From the NCBI RefSeq assembly GCF_027244095.1, contig NC_069669.1:7032501-7096500 (forward strand): 64,000 bases of DNA, in the 5' to 3' direction. A program made the position numbers and the translations under genes. Below, piece by piece: positions 31,197 through 43,400 of the stretch. Origin of the DNA: Hemicordylus capensis (Eukaryota; Chordata; Lepidosauria; Squamata; Cordylidae). Positions within the stretch are counted from its first letter, which is position 1; each line of letters starts with the position of its first letter. The notes beneath the pieces are model-generated. The model saw only the letters and a program-made list of their open reading frames with translations, searched no databases and was not told the origin of the DNA.

Positions 31197-34100
31197 GTGA
31201 GTGCGTTTCAGAAGCATATATAGAGAGAGCGCGCGGGGCAAGGGATGCATGCGTATAAATAAATCATTTTAAATGTCATTTCAAAATTTGGTTTTAAAAA
31301 GTTTTTAAGTTGTGTTGTACCGTATTTAGCAATAGCACTTACATTTATATACCGCTCTATAGCCAGAGCTCTCTAAGCGGTTTACAATGATTTAGCATAT
31401 TGCCCCCAACATTCTGGGTACTATTTTCTTGTTTTGTGATTTCATGTGTTTTTACTCGATGTTTTAATGCTGTGTTGTGAGCTGCCCAGAGCACAATTTG
31501 TTATAGGGTGGCTAACAAATACAGGTTGTTGTTATTATTATTTATTAAGGGATGCTATCTGGGTTGCTACTTCTATTTCAACTAGGGCTCCTAGCAGTGT
31601 TCTCTCATCTTTTTTTAGCCTACTTTCCAGTAGGCTTATGAGATCACCCGGCATTCCTTGTGTGTGTCCATTTGTGTGCCTTCACAATGCCTAGACCAGT
31701 ATTAACCAAATTGGGTATAGTTGTAGAGACACATAGGGACAGCTCAGCGGCATAGTTTGTGATGATGTCACCCACCCCGATTGAAGATGATGAACACGTA
31801 AACCTTTGAGTTGCAAGTGGGATAACTTGTGAACCTCCTGTAGGGACACATAGAGATGCCCCAATGGTTTAGTTTGTGATGATGTCATCCACCCCAATTC
31901 AAAATGTTGGATGTGTGAACGTTTGAGATGCAAGTGGCCTAACTTGTGGACTTTCTAACCAATTTGAACCAAAGGAGGTACAATTGCAGTGAGTGACACA
32001 CAGGAACACCTCAGTGGTGTAGTTTGTTATGATGTCATCCACCACATTTCAAGATGGTGGACATGTAAACTTTTGAGGTGCAATTGGGCTAACTTGTGAA
32101 CTGCCCAACTGATTTAAACCAAACTTGCTATAGCTGTAGGGGTGCATGGGGAAACCTCAATGCTATAGTTTGTGACTTCTGAGGTGCAAATGCACTAACT
32201 TGAGGTCTGCCTAACTGATTTGGACTAAATGTGGTACAGTTGTAGTGAGTGACACAGAGGGGCACTTCAGTGGTATAGTCTGTAATGATGTCATCCACGC
32301 CGATTCAAGATGGTGGATATATGAATATTTGAGGTGTAGGAGATCTAATTTGTGGGCCTCTAGTTGAACCTAGTTTAATCCAGTTGTAGAGATAGTGAAA
32401 TGAAAGTAGGCAGATTAGTTCTCACTAGAACAACTTGTTTCACCTGTGTGCAGAATGAGTTTTGTTCTGGGCGGCAGTATCAAGGTAGTGTGTATGTGCA
32501 TTCAGAAAAGGACATTCCTGATTCATCCTGAGCAGAATCTAAAATTAACTGAGTGGACTAAAAAAAAAACTTCTGAGTGTGCACACATACACGCGCCTCT
32601 GAGGGAACACTGCCTCCCAACTCTGCAAGCACCTAGAGGAAGAGCTTCAGGCATTAAAAATGTTAAAAACAAGTTCTAGTAGGGACTAATCTGCCTACTT
32701 TCCTTTCACTATCCCTACAACTGGATTAAATTTGGCCCAAATCGGTTAGGCGATTCACAAGTTAGCCCTTTTGCGCCTCAGACGTTTGTGTGTCTGCCAT
32801 CTTGGATTGGGGTGGATGACACCATCACAAACTCTGCATTTGAGGTGTCCCTATGTGTCCCTACAACTGCACCAAATTTGGTCCAAATTGGTTCCCATTT
32901 GCACCTCAAACGTTCACATGTCTACTATCTTGAATCACGGTGGATGACATCATTACAAACTACACCATTAAGGTGTCTGTGTCACTACACCTGTAGCAAA
33001 TTTGGTTCAAAATTAGCTCACTCGCACCTCAAACGTTTACATGTGAGCCATCTTGAACTGGGGTGGATGACATCATCACAATATGCCATGGAAGCCCTGT
33101 TCCTGATCAGCACCAGATGCATCTGTAACAGTGGCAGGCCAGAGAGCCAGCCTTACAAGGCTGATCTGAACACCCAGCAGGTTCATTTGGGCATAGGTGC
33201 TCCATCATTTACCTTTGTTTTAAAGGTTAACACCAGTTTTGAATTGGGCCAGAAGTTAAATTGTAACCAATGTAATGGGCACAAAATGGATATGCCACAA
33301 GCCTAAGTTCTCATTCAGTTGCTTCTTAATTGGGTCTACAGTAAAATTAGTTTTTCTGCTCACTCTTTGGAACATAGGAAGCTGCCTTGTACTGAGTCAG
33401 AGCACTGACTTGCTTGCTTGGTGATCTGCAGAGGTCAAGAAATGTTGGCTCAGTTCACCAGACAAAAACTTTACTCGTCAGATGGTTCGCCGACCTAAGA
33501 TTTTTTACTCATCGGGCATAATTTTTCACTCGCCACAGACAAGGAGGCAAGTGGCTTTCCTGCGCGCCGGTGATCTGCAAAAGCTTTTGGTAACAACTCA
33601 GTGGTCCATGTAAAGCAGGCCTGCTCAACTTAGGCCCTTCAGCTGTTTTTGAATCCCCCACCACAGTGGTCAATAGCCACTGGGAATTGTAGACCAACAT
33701 CTGCAGGAGGGACGAAGTTGAACAGCCCTGATGTAAAGGAAAGGTTGGGAACCATTGGTCTACACAGGCTGGCAGCAGCTTCTCCAGGGTTTGGGGCTGG
33801 AGTCTTTCCCAGCCCTACCTGGGGATGCTGCCAGGGATTGAACCTGGAGCCTTCTGCATGCAAAACTGAGCTATATCTATATCCAATATCTTACAGTGCT
33901 CTCCCATCCAAATGCAAACCAAGGTGGCTCCTGCTTAGCAAAGGGGACAATTCATGCTCACTGGCACAAGACCAGCTGCCACTCCCCCTTCTTCCCTGCC
34001 CTTGCCGCCCTCGTTTGGCACAGCTACACCTGCCCGTTTTCCCTGGGCACTGCCTTTTTACCTGTTGTGTTACTTATTCAGCCCAAAGGCTGAGATTGTC

Positions 34101-34430
34101 CTGCACTTCACCAATATGTGGGTGTAAGTTTGTGGTTGTAACCCACCTGGCCTTTAATCTGCCTTGATCTTAGCTCAGAATTGCCTAGGGAAATAACAGC
34201 ATCAATGAGTGTTTTAGCCACGTACCAGATCAGAGCTATGCCTGCTGCCTGGGCAAAGAGGCACTGTTCAAAGTGGCAGTTCTCTTTGTCTTTAGCAGGG
34301 GGAGAGCAGTTGGCCCTATCTAGCCCCAACACACCCTCCTTCCAGTGGCTGTTGCTGGTGTGTACCTTACATTTCATTTTAGACTGAGCCCTTTGGGGAC
34401 AGGGAACTTCCTTCCTTCCTTCCTTCCTTC

Positions 34431-34480
<50 letters not shown>

Positions 34481-37400
34481 AAACTGTTGTTGGGAAGCAG
34501 TTTATAATTATCCATAATGGTAGTAGTAGGCGTCTTGCATTCATTTAAAAAGCACCTGGTTCTCTGCTCGCTTACTTCTCCCTGCAGCCATTTGACCATG
34601 TTTATGAAAAGGGGTCTTGTTGCCCAGGGTCACCCCAGAGCAGTTCCATTAACAGAATCATTATCTGCTTGAAACAATAGGGAGGAGAGTTGGTCTCTTC
34701 AAGCATGAATTCTTCCCCTTGCTAAGCAGGGCCTGCCCTGGTTTGTGTTTGAATGGGAGACTATATGTGAGCACTGTAAGATATGGGGCCGCTTTGGGAA
34801 GAGCATCTGCCTGTTTGCATGCAGAAGGTTCCAGGTTCCCTCCCTGGCATCCCAAAGATAGGGCTGAGAGAGATTCCTGCCTGCAACCTTGGAGAAGCCG
34901 CTACCCAGTCTGTGTAGGCCAGGGGTGCATAACTCAAATTTCCTGGCGGGCCGGAAACGACCATGACTTGGTGTACAGGGACTGTGCACCCGATTCTGCC
35001 TCCCTGCCCACCCACCCACATGTGCGGTCGTGTGGATAGCCCCTTTGTATCTGAAATATGGAGACAACAACGCTGACCTATCTTACAAGACTGCTTGTTA
35101 AAAGAGTACTGGAATAAGGTGTTATATAAAAGCTAAATTAAGCCATGAACCAGGAGAATTACAGTGTAAAAATAAGCAATTTCCATTGCAAAGAGCTAGT
35201 AGGGGAACCTAAACTCCCGGAGCATCTCTGTAACTCTTCTCATGGACAATTAATTAGCTTGGCACCTTAATTAAGGCTCACAAATGACTGTATAAAATCA
35301 GGGTTTAAAAGAGAATACTATATTTGTATTTTTACACACACACCCATTATTGCATTGATTTAAATGGAGTATACATGCCTTATCACATCCGATCTCCTCT
35401 TAATTTTGTAGTAGTTTTCATTTTACAACCACAAGCCACTCTGACTTGTTTTAGTTATTTTATCACTACCACTCCCCTGTTTCTGTCCCCCACCCTCTTT
35501 TCTTTGCTCTGTTAAGAAAACAAATTGCCACTCACTAGCCCTTTTCACACAATCATTTAGATCTAGGTTTAATATGGCTTATCACTATTAGTGTGATTGT
35601 GTGAACTCATGCCAAGGTAGGACTCTTGGGCCATAAACCACATTCATTCATTCATTCATTCATTCAATTTCTATACCGCCCTTCCAAAAATGGCTCAGGG
35701 CGGTTTACACAAAGATATAACAAACAAATAAGATGGAACCCTGTCCCCAAAGGGCTCACAATCTGAAAAGAAACATAAGATAGACGCCAGCAACAGTCAC
35801 TGTCGGTCCTGTGCTGGGGGTGGACAGGGCCAGTTACTCTCCCCCTGCTAAATAAAGAGCATCACCACATTAAAAGGTGTCTCTTTGCCAAGTTGGCATG
35901 CATTCACACATTCCCTTCAGCGTTAGTAACATTAAACCTAGATCCACTTTAAACCTTGATTCAAATGACTGTGCGAACAAGCCTACCATCTCCCCTTTGA
36001 GGATGGCAGCTGAAAAGCTTTCAAAGGGAGTGAGGGAACAGGCTTAGAAATATGGTGAAGCCCAGCCAGAGATCTTTACTGATTTTAACAGTAGAAATTT
36101 GAAGTCATCACAGTGTTACCTTTAGTAGACTTCCTGATTATTTCTGCCAAGGTCATTGGAGACTCTTTTTCCAGTAGAATTAGCTGGCCCATCCTGCTTA
36201 ACTTGTTTTGTTCTCCATTAGAATTCCAAGCGTCTTTTTCCAGAAGATCCATCTTCCAGTATTGTTCTTAAATGTTCCAAACTCTCTGGAAGGAGGAATA
36301 GTATCTTCTGATTCTAATCCTCAACTGTATTCCTCAGTTTAAGAAACTACATCAACCTGGCAGTGTAAAACTGCAGGAAATTCCTGGCTGACTCAAGGTG
36401 TCCGTCCTTATTCACCTTTTGGTCCCAGGTTTATCATCATATAATGGTTGTGTTTACATGTCTGAAGTGTGACATCCTGGATGTCTTTGTTGCAAGGGCC
36501 GATGACTGAGGTACCAAGGAATTCTAATTGCTGTGCTGCCTTGGAATTCAGCTTCTACCAGACATAATCAGGATGCCACAATTACTAGTGCAAGTGCCGA
36601 CACTGCTGTGAATTGAAAAAGTGGGTTGTACAGATCTGCAATGCATAGCAGACTTTGGCTTCAAATATTGTGGGAACTCAGCCATTAAGCATTTAGTGAA
36701 GATAAATAATTAAATAAATGACTTTCATACTCTGAATGCAGATAACTTTTCCCACTGCAATTTATAGCACACTGGGAAGTGAGGCCTGTCATTTGACCAG
36801 GCAAAGTCATTTTTATGTAGATTGTGCCTATAAGAAAGCTCAAACAATTAAATATATGTAATTTTAAAAATACATTAATGTGCTTGCAAAAGGGAAATAA
36901 AAAAACCAGTTTGAAATCTGTAGGATTTTAACTTCAAACATTATTTGTTTTATTGAATAATTATGCTCTATGGTAAATTTGAATCATAGGACATGTGCAT
37001 CTGAGAAAGAGGTGCTTCTCTTGGGCATAATGTCATTTTTGAACTATTGATCTGATTGAGTGTGAGAAATCTGCTGACAACAACCACCTTTATAATAAGA
37101 TGATTATAGTCAGAATTTCTTCTTTGAAAATATTTATTTTGCATTTCATATCCCGCTCTTCCTCCAAGGAGCCCAGAGCGGTGTACTACATGCTTGAGTT
37201 TCTCCTCACAACAACCCTGTGACGTAGGTTAGGCTGAGAGAGAAGTGACTGGCCCAGAGTCACCCAGCAAGTCTCATGACTGAATGGGGATTTGAACTCA
37301 GGTCTCCCCGGTCCTAATCCAGTACTCTAACCACTACACCACTGTGGCTGCCACCAATTCCCTCTTGTCCTTCCAATCCTTTCCCGGCACACAGGGAGAG

Positions 37401-40400
37401 GGCTTAGGAGGGAAACAGGCCTTCTGTCCTTTGCCCTGGGAGAGGGCAAATTTCGTTGGTACGAAACGATGGGATGCGATGCTTCAGGCGATCTCACGCT
37501 GGTCCTCTTGTGCCTTACAGAGAGCGGGAACCTGGCTGGGGTCCAGCACATCGTTCTGGTGCTCTCGGGAAAAGGGGGCGTGGGGAAGAGCACCATCTCA
37601 ACCGAACTGGCTCTGGCTTTACGTCACGCTGGCAAGAAGGTAGGTGCCATTTTGTACCGCGTGGGGTCGTTTTTAGCGCAGTGCTCACCACTCTTTTTCA
37701 ATTTTCAAGTAGGGGCCACTTGGGCAAAACACCCTTCGGTGCGAGAGCCGTTTCCCAGTGTTCCAACCTCTGTTCAGGACTGCACTTTTCTCAGTGCTGG
37801 GCGGGCCCTTTCAGAGAGACGGAGCCCCCTCTAAGGAGCTCTCTCTGGGGAAAGGACCGGGAAAGGCTGCCCTTCCCAGCAGTCTGTGCAGGCCTTCCAA
37901 GATGGCGCAGGGGCTCAAGAGGGCTCCGTTTCCCTCCAAGAAGCCCTGCATGGAGATCATCATCATCCCCACATGTACCAAGGGAACTGTGCATTCCACC
38001 TCCACCAAAGCCATGCACAGGCACAACAAACGATTAGTTGGGGGGCACACTTAGGGTTGATGGGGCCACCACTGACCCCCAGGCTTTACAGTGAAGAACA
38101 AAGAGAGGCACATAAGCTGAATCTTGCCCACTTGATCTGTGCACTCTCTTCCACTGTAATTGGAGCCCATCCTAGAATAGCGGCGGCAGACGGAGCCTAT
38201 CGCACCTTACGTGCATCCCTCCGCAAACGGGCAGGGAGTAGAGGATCCTCCTATTTCCGAGGACACAGCCGCATGGCTGAGAGAGTTTGTAGCCAAAGAG
38301 TTTAAGGCTCTGCCCCTGGGACCCAAGCTCCAATTACAGTGAAAAAGAACCCTTCACAGGTAAGACCAATGTTTCTTTCCCAGGCACACGTCTCCAAATG
38401 CTTTGCTTTCTTTCCCTGCCCTCCGATATAAGGATTTCAAAGCTTGCTCATCGCAGTCCCCGACAAGAAGGCTGAAAGTGCTCCTCAATTAAGCAGCGGA
38501 GCAGAGGGAGTGTCCTAGTGTGGCAAATGTGAGTCAGTCTAGCTGAGAGAAAGACATCTGTCTAATAGCCGCCTGTCTTTCCGTGTCATTGTCCAAGCTC
38601 TTACACCTCACTGACTAATCGCTGCCCTGCTGGACCAGTGCTGTTTCACAGTCCTTCCTCTCTCTATAAGTGGATGGAAGCTGGAAATGATCTAAGAAGG
38701 GAAGTGGCTTGTGGATTTCAAATGAGAGCCCTTAGTCCATGAGCCAGGAAGGGGTGTGCACGGAACCATTTTTGGCGTCCTTCAAACTGGGTCAAACCAG
38801 CTCGACCTGGTTTGAATGATCGGACCAGATTGCTGGCCGATTCGACCAAACCGACTTGCAGACCAGGGGTTCGCTTCGAATTTGAACCGAACCACCGGTC
38901 CACAAACCGGTTTGGTCAAACCAGCCGCAATCCAGTCTGATCAATCGAACCATTTCGAACTGGTTTGACCCAGTTTGAGGGGCTTGCAAAGGGGAATCCA
39001 GTTCCCCTTCAAACTATTCTTTTACTTCCCTTTTCCCAACACACAAATAAAGCCTTCTATTACATATAGTTAATTTCTTGAACTTGCCTCTTAATTGTGA
39101 ACTACACAAAATGACTTTGTCAGGTCAACAACTGGCCTCACCTACTAGTTTCATATATAAGGCTTGTCACACAACCAGTGGCAAGATAGATAAGAGTACC
39201 CAGCCTGGATAGGTGGCCATATCCAGCCAACTGGTGGCCATATCCTTACAAACATTAAGGGAGGAAGAAGAGAGCGTGATCACGTGTGAGGTGGCCGCTG
39301 GGTAGGACAAGCTGTTAGGATGACCACGCCCTACCCAGATTCCATCCCAGCTTTTTTTTTACTAAGGTAGCTCCATCTTACCAAGCTGCCACCTTGAAGA
39401 TGATCATTCTCCCAGCTCCTGCCTTAACGTTTGCAAGCACATGATCATTGATCGGGTGCACAGCCGGATTTCCTGTCCAGGCCTGGCGCTTCTCTTAGAG
39501 CATATAAGAACAGCCCTGATGGACTGGCCCAAGGCCCATCTAGTCCAGTGTCCTGTTTCACACAGTGGCCCACCAGATGCTTCTGAGAAGCCCACAGGCA
39601 GGAGATGCTGAAGGCATGCCCTCTCTCCTCCTACTGCTGTTGCTCCCCTGCAACTGGTATCGAAAGGCATCGTGCCTCTGAGGCTGGAGGTGGCTTATAG
39701 CCACCAGAGTAGTAGCTCTTGATAGACCCGTCCTCCATGACTTTGTCTAAGCCCCTTTTAAAGCCACCCAAGCTGGTGGCCATCACCACATCCCGTGGTT
39801 CACAACCCCTGCCAACGGTTTATAAACATCACTGCCAACTGAGGGAAACATGTTATTTTGTGTGTTTACTTGCCTTGGCCAAGATTCTAGGCAAGTGCTA
39901 ATTAAAAGCCTGGCCGCAGTTGCTTGTTGGGCCGTTGATTGCCAGCTTTACGCCTGCTAAGTGAGCAAAGAGGCACGTTTTAAAGTAGTGGACCTCTTAT
40001 ATTAAGCAGGAGGAGAGCAACTGGCCCTATCCAGCCCCAGCATAGCATCCCTCCAGGGGCGGCTGCTGTTGGTGTCTACCTTTTGTTTGTTTTAAAATTG
40101 TGAACCCTTTGGGGACTGGGGCGGGGGGGCATCTTCTTATTTATTATTTTTCATTGTAAACAGCTTTAAGAATTTTTATTGGAAAATCTTGGTAGTAGTG
40201 GTAGTAGCTTGCTCTCTAGGGCAGTGTTGCACTTTGATACCAGTCTTTGTGTGGCCATGAATTTGCTGCAATCCCTGGGCAAACAACACTTTGCATTGTT
40301 GCTGGGTTCATAGGAGTACGAAGCTATTTACACACTCAGAAGAAGTACAACAGAGGTGATCCTAGGAACAGAGAAAGCTGCCTTCTACTGAGTCTGACCA

Positions 40401-43400
40401 CTGGTCCATCTCGCTCATCATTGTCTACACTGACTGGCAGCGGCTTCTCCAAGGTTGCAGGCAGGAGTCTCTCTTGGCCCTATCTTTGGGATGCCAGGGA
40501 GGGAACTTGGAACCGTCTGCATGCAAGCAGGCAGGTGCTCTTCCCCGAGCGGTCCCATCCCCTAAGGGGAATCACCTACAGTGCCTGAAAGAGAACCCCT
40601 GCCTTATACGATGGTGAACATGGGTGCATCAATTCTATGCAGCAATAGCTCTTGCCTTGCCAAGCCTGGAGGTGCCCAGGGAAGCTTCTGTATGCAAAGC
40701 AGATGCTCTGAACAGAATTAGGGGGCCTCCCGTGTTCCATAATAGCATCCAACCTGCTTTAGCACAGCAGTCCATTGAGAGGTAGACTCTGGGGCTGGGG
40801 ATTGTGGGAATTGTAGTCCAACGTCAGAGGACCCAGGTTTGAGAACACCCATTTTAACTGAAACGGGCTCTCTTAAATGCAGGTTGGGATCCTGGACGTG
40901 GACCTCTGTGGCCCCAGCATCCCCCACATGCTCCATGTGCAGGACCGAGACGTTCACCAGTGCGATGGCGGTTGGGTGCCTGTCTTCGTTGACCAAGACA
41001 AAAGCATCTCCCTCATGTCCATCGGCTTCCTCCTGGAGAAGCCGGATGACGCCGTGGTGTGGAGGGGACCGAAGAAAAATGGTATGGAACACTCTGACTT
41101 TCGCTAACCAGGATGGAGAATCTCTCTTGTGACAAAGCCATGACCTTGCGTGCATGTAACAGTAGGGGAGAAGCATTTATGGCGGAGGTGGGGGAGACTG
41201 AAGAGAGGAAGCTGCCCAATGCCAAGTGGACCACTTTTTAAAAAGCATCGTTTCCAGTTCCTAATCTTACATCTCTTTCCAAAAGAGCTGGAAATGTTGT
41301 TATCCTTATGGACAGATAACTGGAGCACCTCTGGGCAACTGGGAAGGACCAGAAGACTCAGGGTGGCAATGCACTAGGAACCTAGGAAGCTGCCTTCTAC
41401 CGAGTCAGACCATTGGTCTGTCTAGCTCAGTACTGCCTACACAGACTGGCAGCAGCTTCTCCAAGCTTGTAGGCAGGAGCCTCAGCCCTATCTGGAGATA
41501 CCAGGGAGAGAACTTGGAGCCTTCTGCTTGCAGGTGCTCTTCCCAGAGCAGCTCCACCCCCTAAGGGGAGTCTCTTTCAGTGCTCACACATGTAGTCTCC
41601 CATTCAAATCCAGACCAGGGTGGACTTTGCTTAGCAAAGGGGACAACTCATGCTTGCTACCACAAGACCAGCTCTGCCTAGTCCACACTGACTAGCTGTG
41701 GCTTTCCAAGATTTCGGGCTTCTTCACTTTTGATATACAGTGAGGTCTAGATGCATAACGTTTTCAGAAGCCAAAGCCAGTGTCTTCAAAATTCCAGGGG
41801 AGAGCAGGATGACCAGTAGTGTTTCCGTCAGCCCAGAAAGGCAGCTACGTCACACCTCTGTTTAGGCTGCCTGGTGCAAGCGTGTTCACTGGCATGGTCT
41901 GCAGTAAAAGAATATTTGGTTCTGGGATGCACCAAGATGAATCTGAGATACCCTTCCCTCCCTGCCAGCCTTCCTCTCTCTCCAAATCCCTGTTGGATGT
42001 GCTCAGGCAATTTTGATTATGTGATGGGGAACGGAGGGATGACGTCTTCAGACAGCTCTCCTTAATCAACATAGAAAGCTACCTTATACCAAGTCTGACC
42101 CTTGGTCCATCTAGCTCAGTATTGTCCACACTGACCGGCAGCAGCTCTCCAAGGTTTCAGGCAGGAGTCTTTCCCAGCCCTACCTGGAGATACTACCAGG
42201 GATTGAACCTGGGACCTTCTGCATGCAAAGCAGATGCTCTACCACCAAGCTACAGCCCCATCTTGTATGAAGCTGCTGTCTACTGAGTCAGACCCTTGGT
42301 CCATTCATTTCAGGATTGTCTACCTTGACTGGCAGCGGTTCTCCAAGTTTTCAGGCAGGAGTCTCTCCCAGCCAACCTGGAGATGCTGCCAGGGATTGAA
42401 CCTGGGACCTTCTGCATGCAAAGCAGATGCTCCACTACTGAGCTGCGGCCCCATTTCAGCAGCTAGTCAAGACTCTCTTGCAGCCTTGCTCAAATCGGGT
42501 GGCTCAGCTTTGGCCCTCCTGCAGATGTTGGCCTACAACTCCCATAATCCCTGGTTATTGGCCACTGTTCCTGGGGATTATGGGAGTTGTTGTCCCAAAA
42601 CAGCTGAGGAGCCTAAGTTGAGCAGGCCTGCTCCAAAAAATGCCTTTTCAATCTTGTCTATCTGAACAGCTTTGATCAAGCAGTTTATCTCGGACGTGGC
42701 CTGGGGAGAACTCGACTTCTTGATCGTGGACACGCCCCCCGGGACTTCCGACGAGCACATCTCCACCGTGGAATCCCTGCGGCCCTATAAGCCTCTGGGG
42801 GCAGTTCTCGTCACAACGCCGCAGGTATGTGCCCCTAGCTACGCCATTCGACTTGGCCTCTGGAATGCGCTCCCTTGTGAGACTGTGAGATGCGATCCTC
42901 CCCATCTATGACTATTTTTTTAAAAAAATCTGAAGACCCACCTCTTCACCCAAGCTTTTTCAGCTTTTTAAATCTGTAGTTATAATTTTATACTGTTTGT
43001 TCTTAATTTGTTAAAACTGTTTTAATCTTTTATATTTGTTTTAATTGTTTTTGTGTTATTGTTAACCGCCCAGAGACGAAAGTTTGGGCGGTATACAAAT
43101 TAAATAAATAAAATAAAATAATAAAATAAGAAGTAGAGCCAGAAGTTAGCTGTTGACGGATTTTGACAGCAGATGCACAAAATTTTGCAGCATTGTGAGT
43201 GATAGAAGGTTTCTTCTCTGCAAGAAGAAGTGTGGCATAAAATTCAGCAGTTCGGCCAGGAACGTATGATAGCAGGGGAATAATAAGATTACGCTGACTG
43301 TCATTTTAAAAAGAGCCAAATTTCAGCACATGGTGAACAGATTCAACCTCACCTGAGCCACCAGAGCAAATCCAACTGGCCAAAGGGATTTTGTGCTTGC

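Larger units (their letters stand above)
30180..31200. promoter_or_regulatory. CpG-rich bidirectional promoter of SPSB3 and NUBP2
   Basis: This is the densest CpG stretch in the window, lying between the divergent 5' ends. CCAAT boxes read on the minus strand at 30646-30650, 30740-30744 and 30874-30878. A CACGTG E-box is at 30908-30913. Paired ETS-type GGAAG motifs occur at about 31145-31155, just before the NUBP2 start. TATAAA at 30604-30609 is on the plus strand, far from the NUBP2 start, so its role is unclear. Confidence 0.8.
33372..33985 (-). mobile_element. Composite Sauria SINE split by later insertions
   Basis: The SINE tail is at 33372-33405 ('aacataggaagctgccttgt'). The body resumes at about 33750 ('cacaggctggcagcagcttc') and continues through the tRNA head to the 5S-like block ('tgcttagcaaaggggacaat'). 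An unclassified repeat and a MITE occupy the gap. Confidence 0.75.

Noticed and set aside
37456-38037. Long frames across and after NUBP2 exon 2
   Set aside because: They run through the clear gtaggt donor; only 37521-37639 in the conserved frame is coding.
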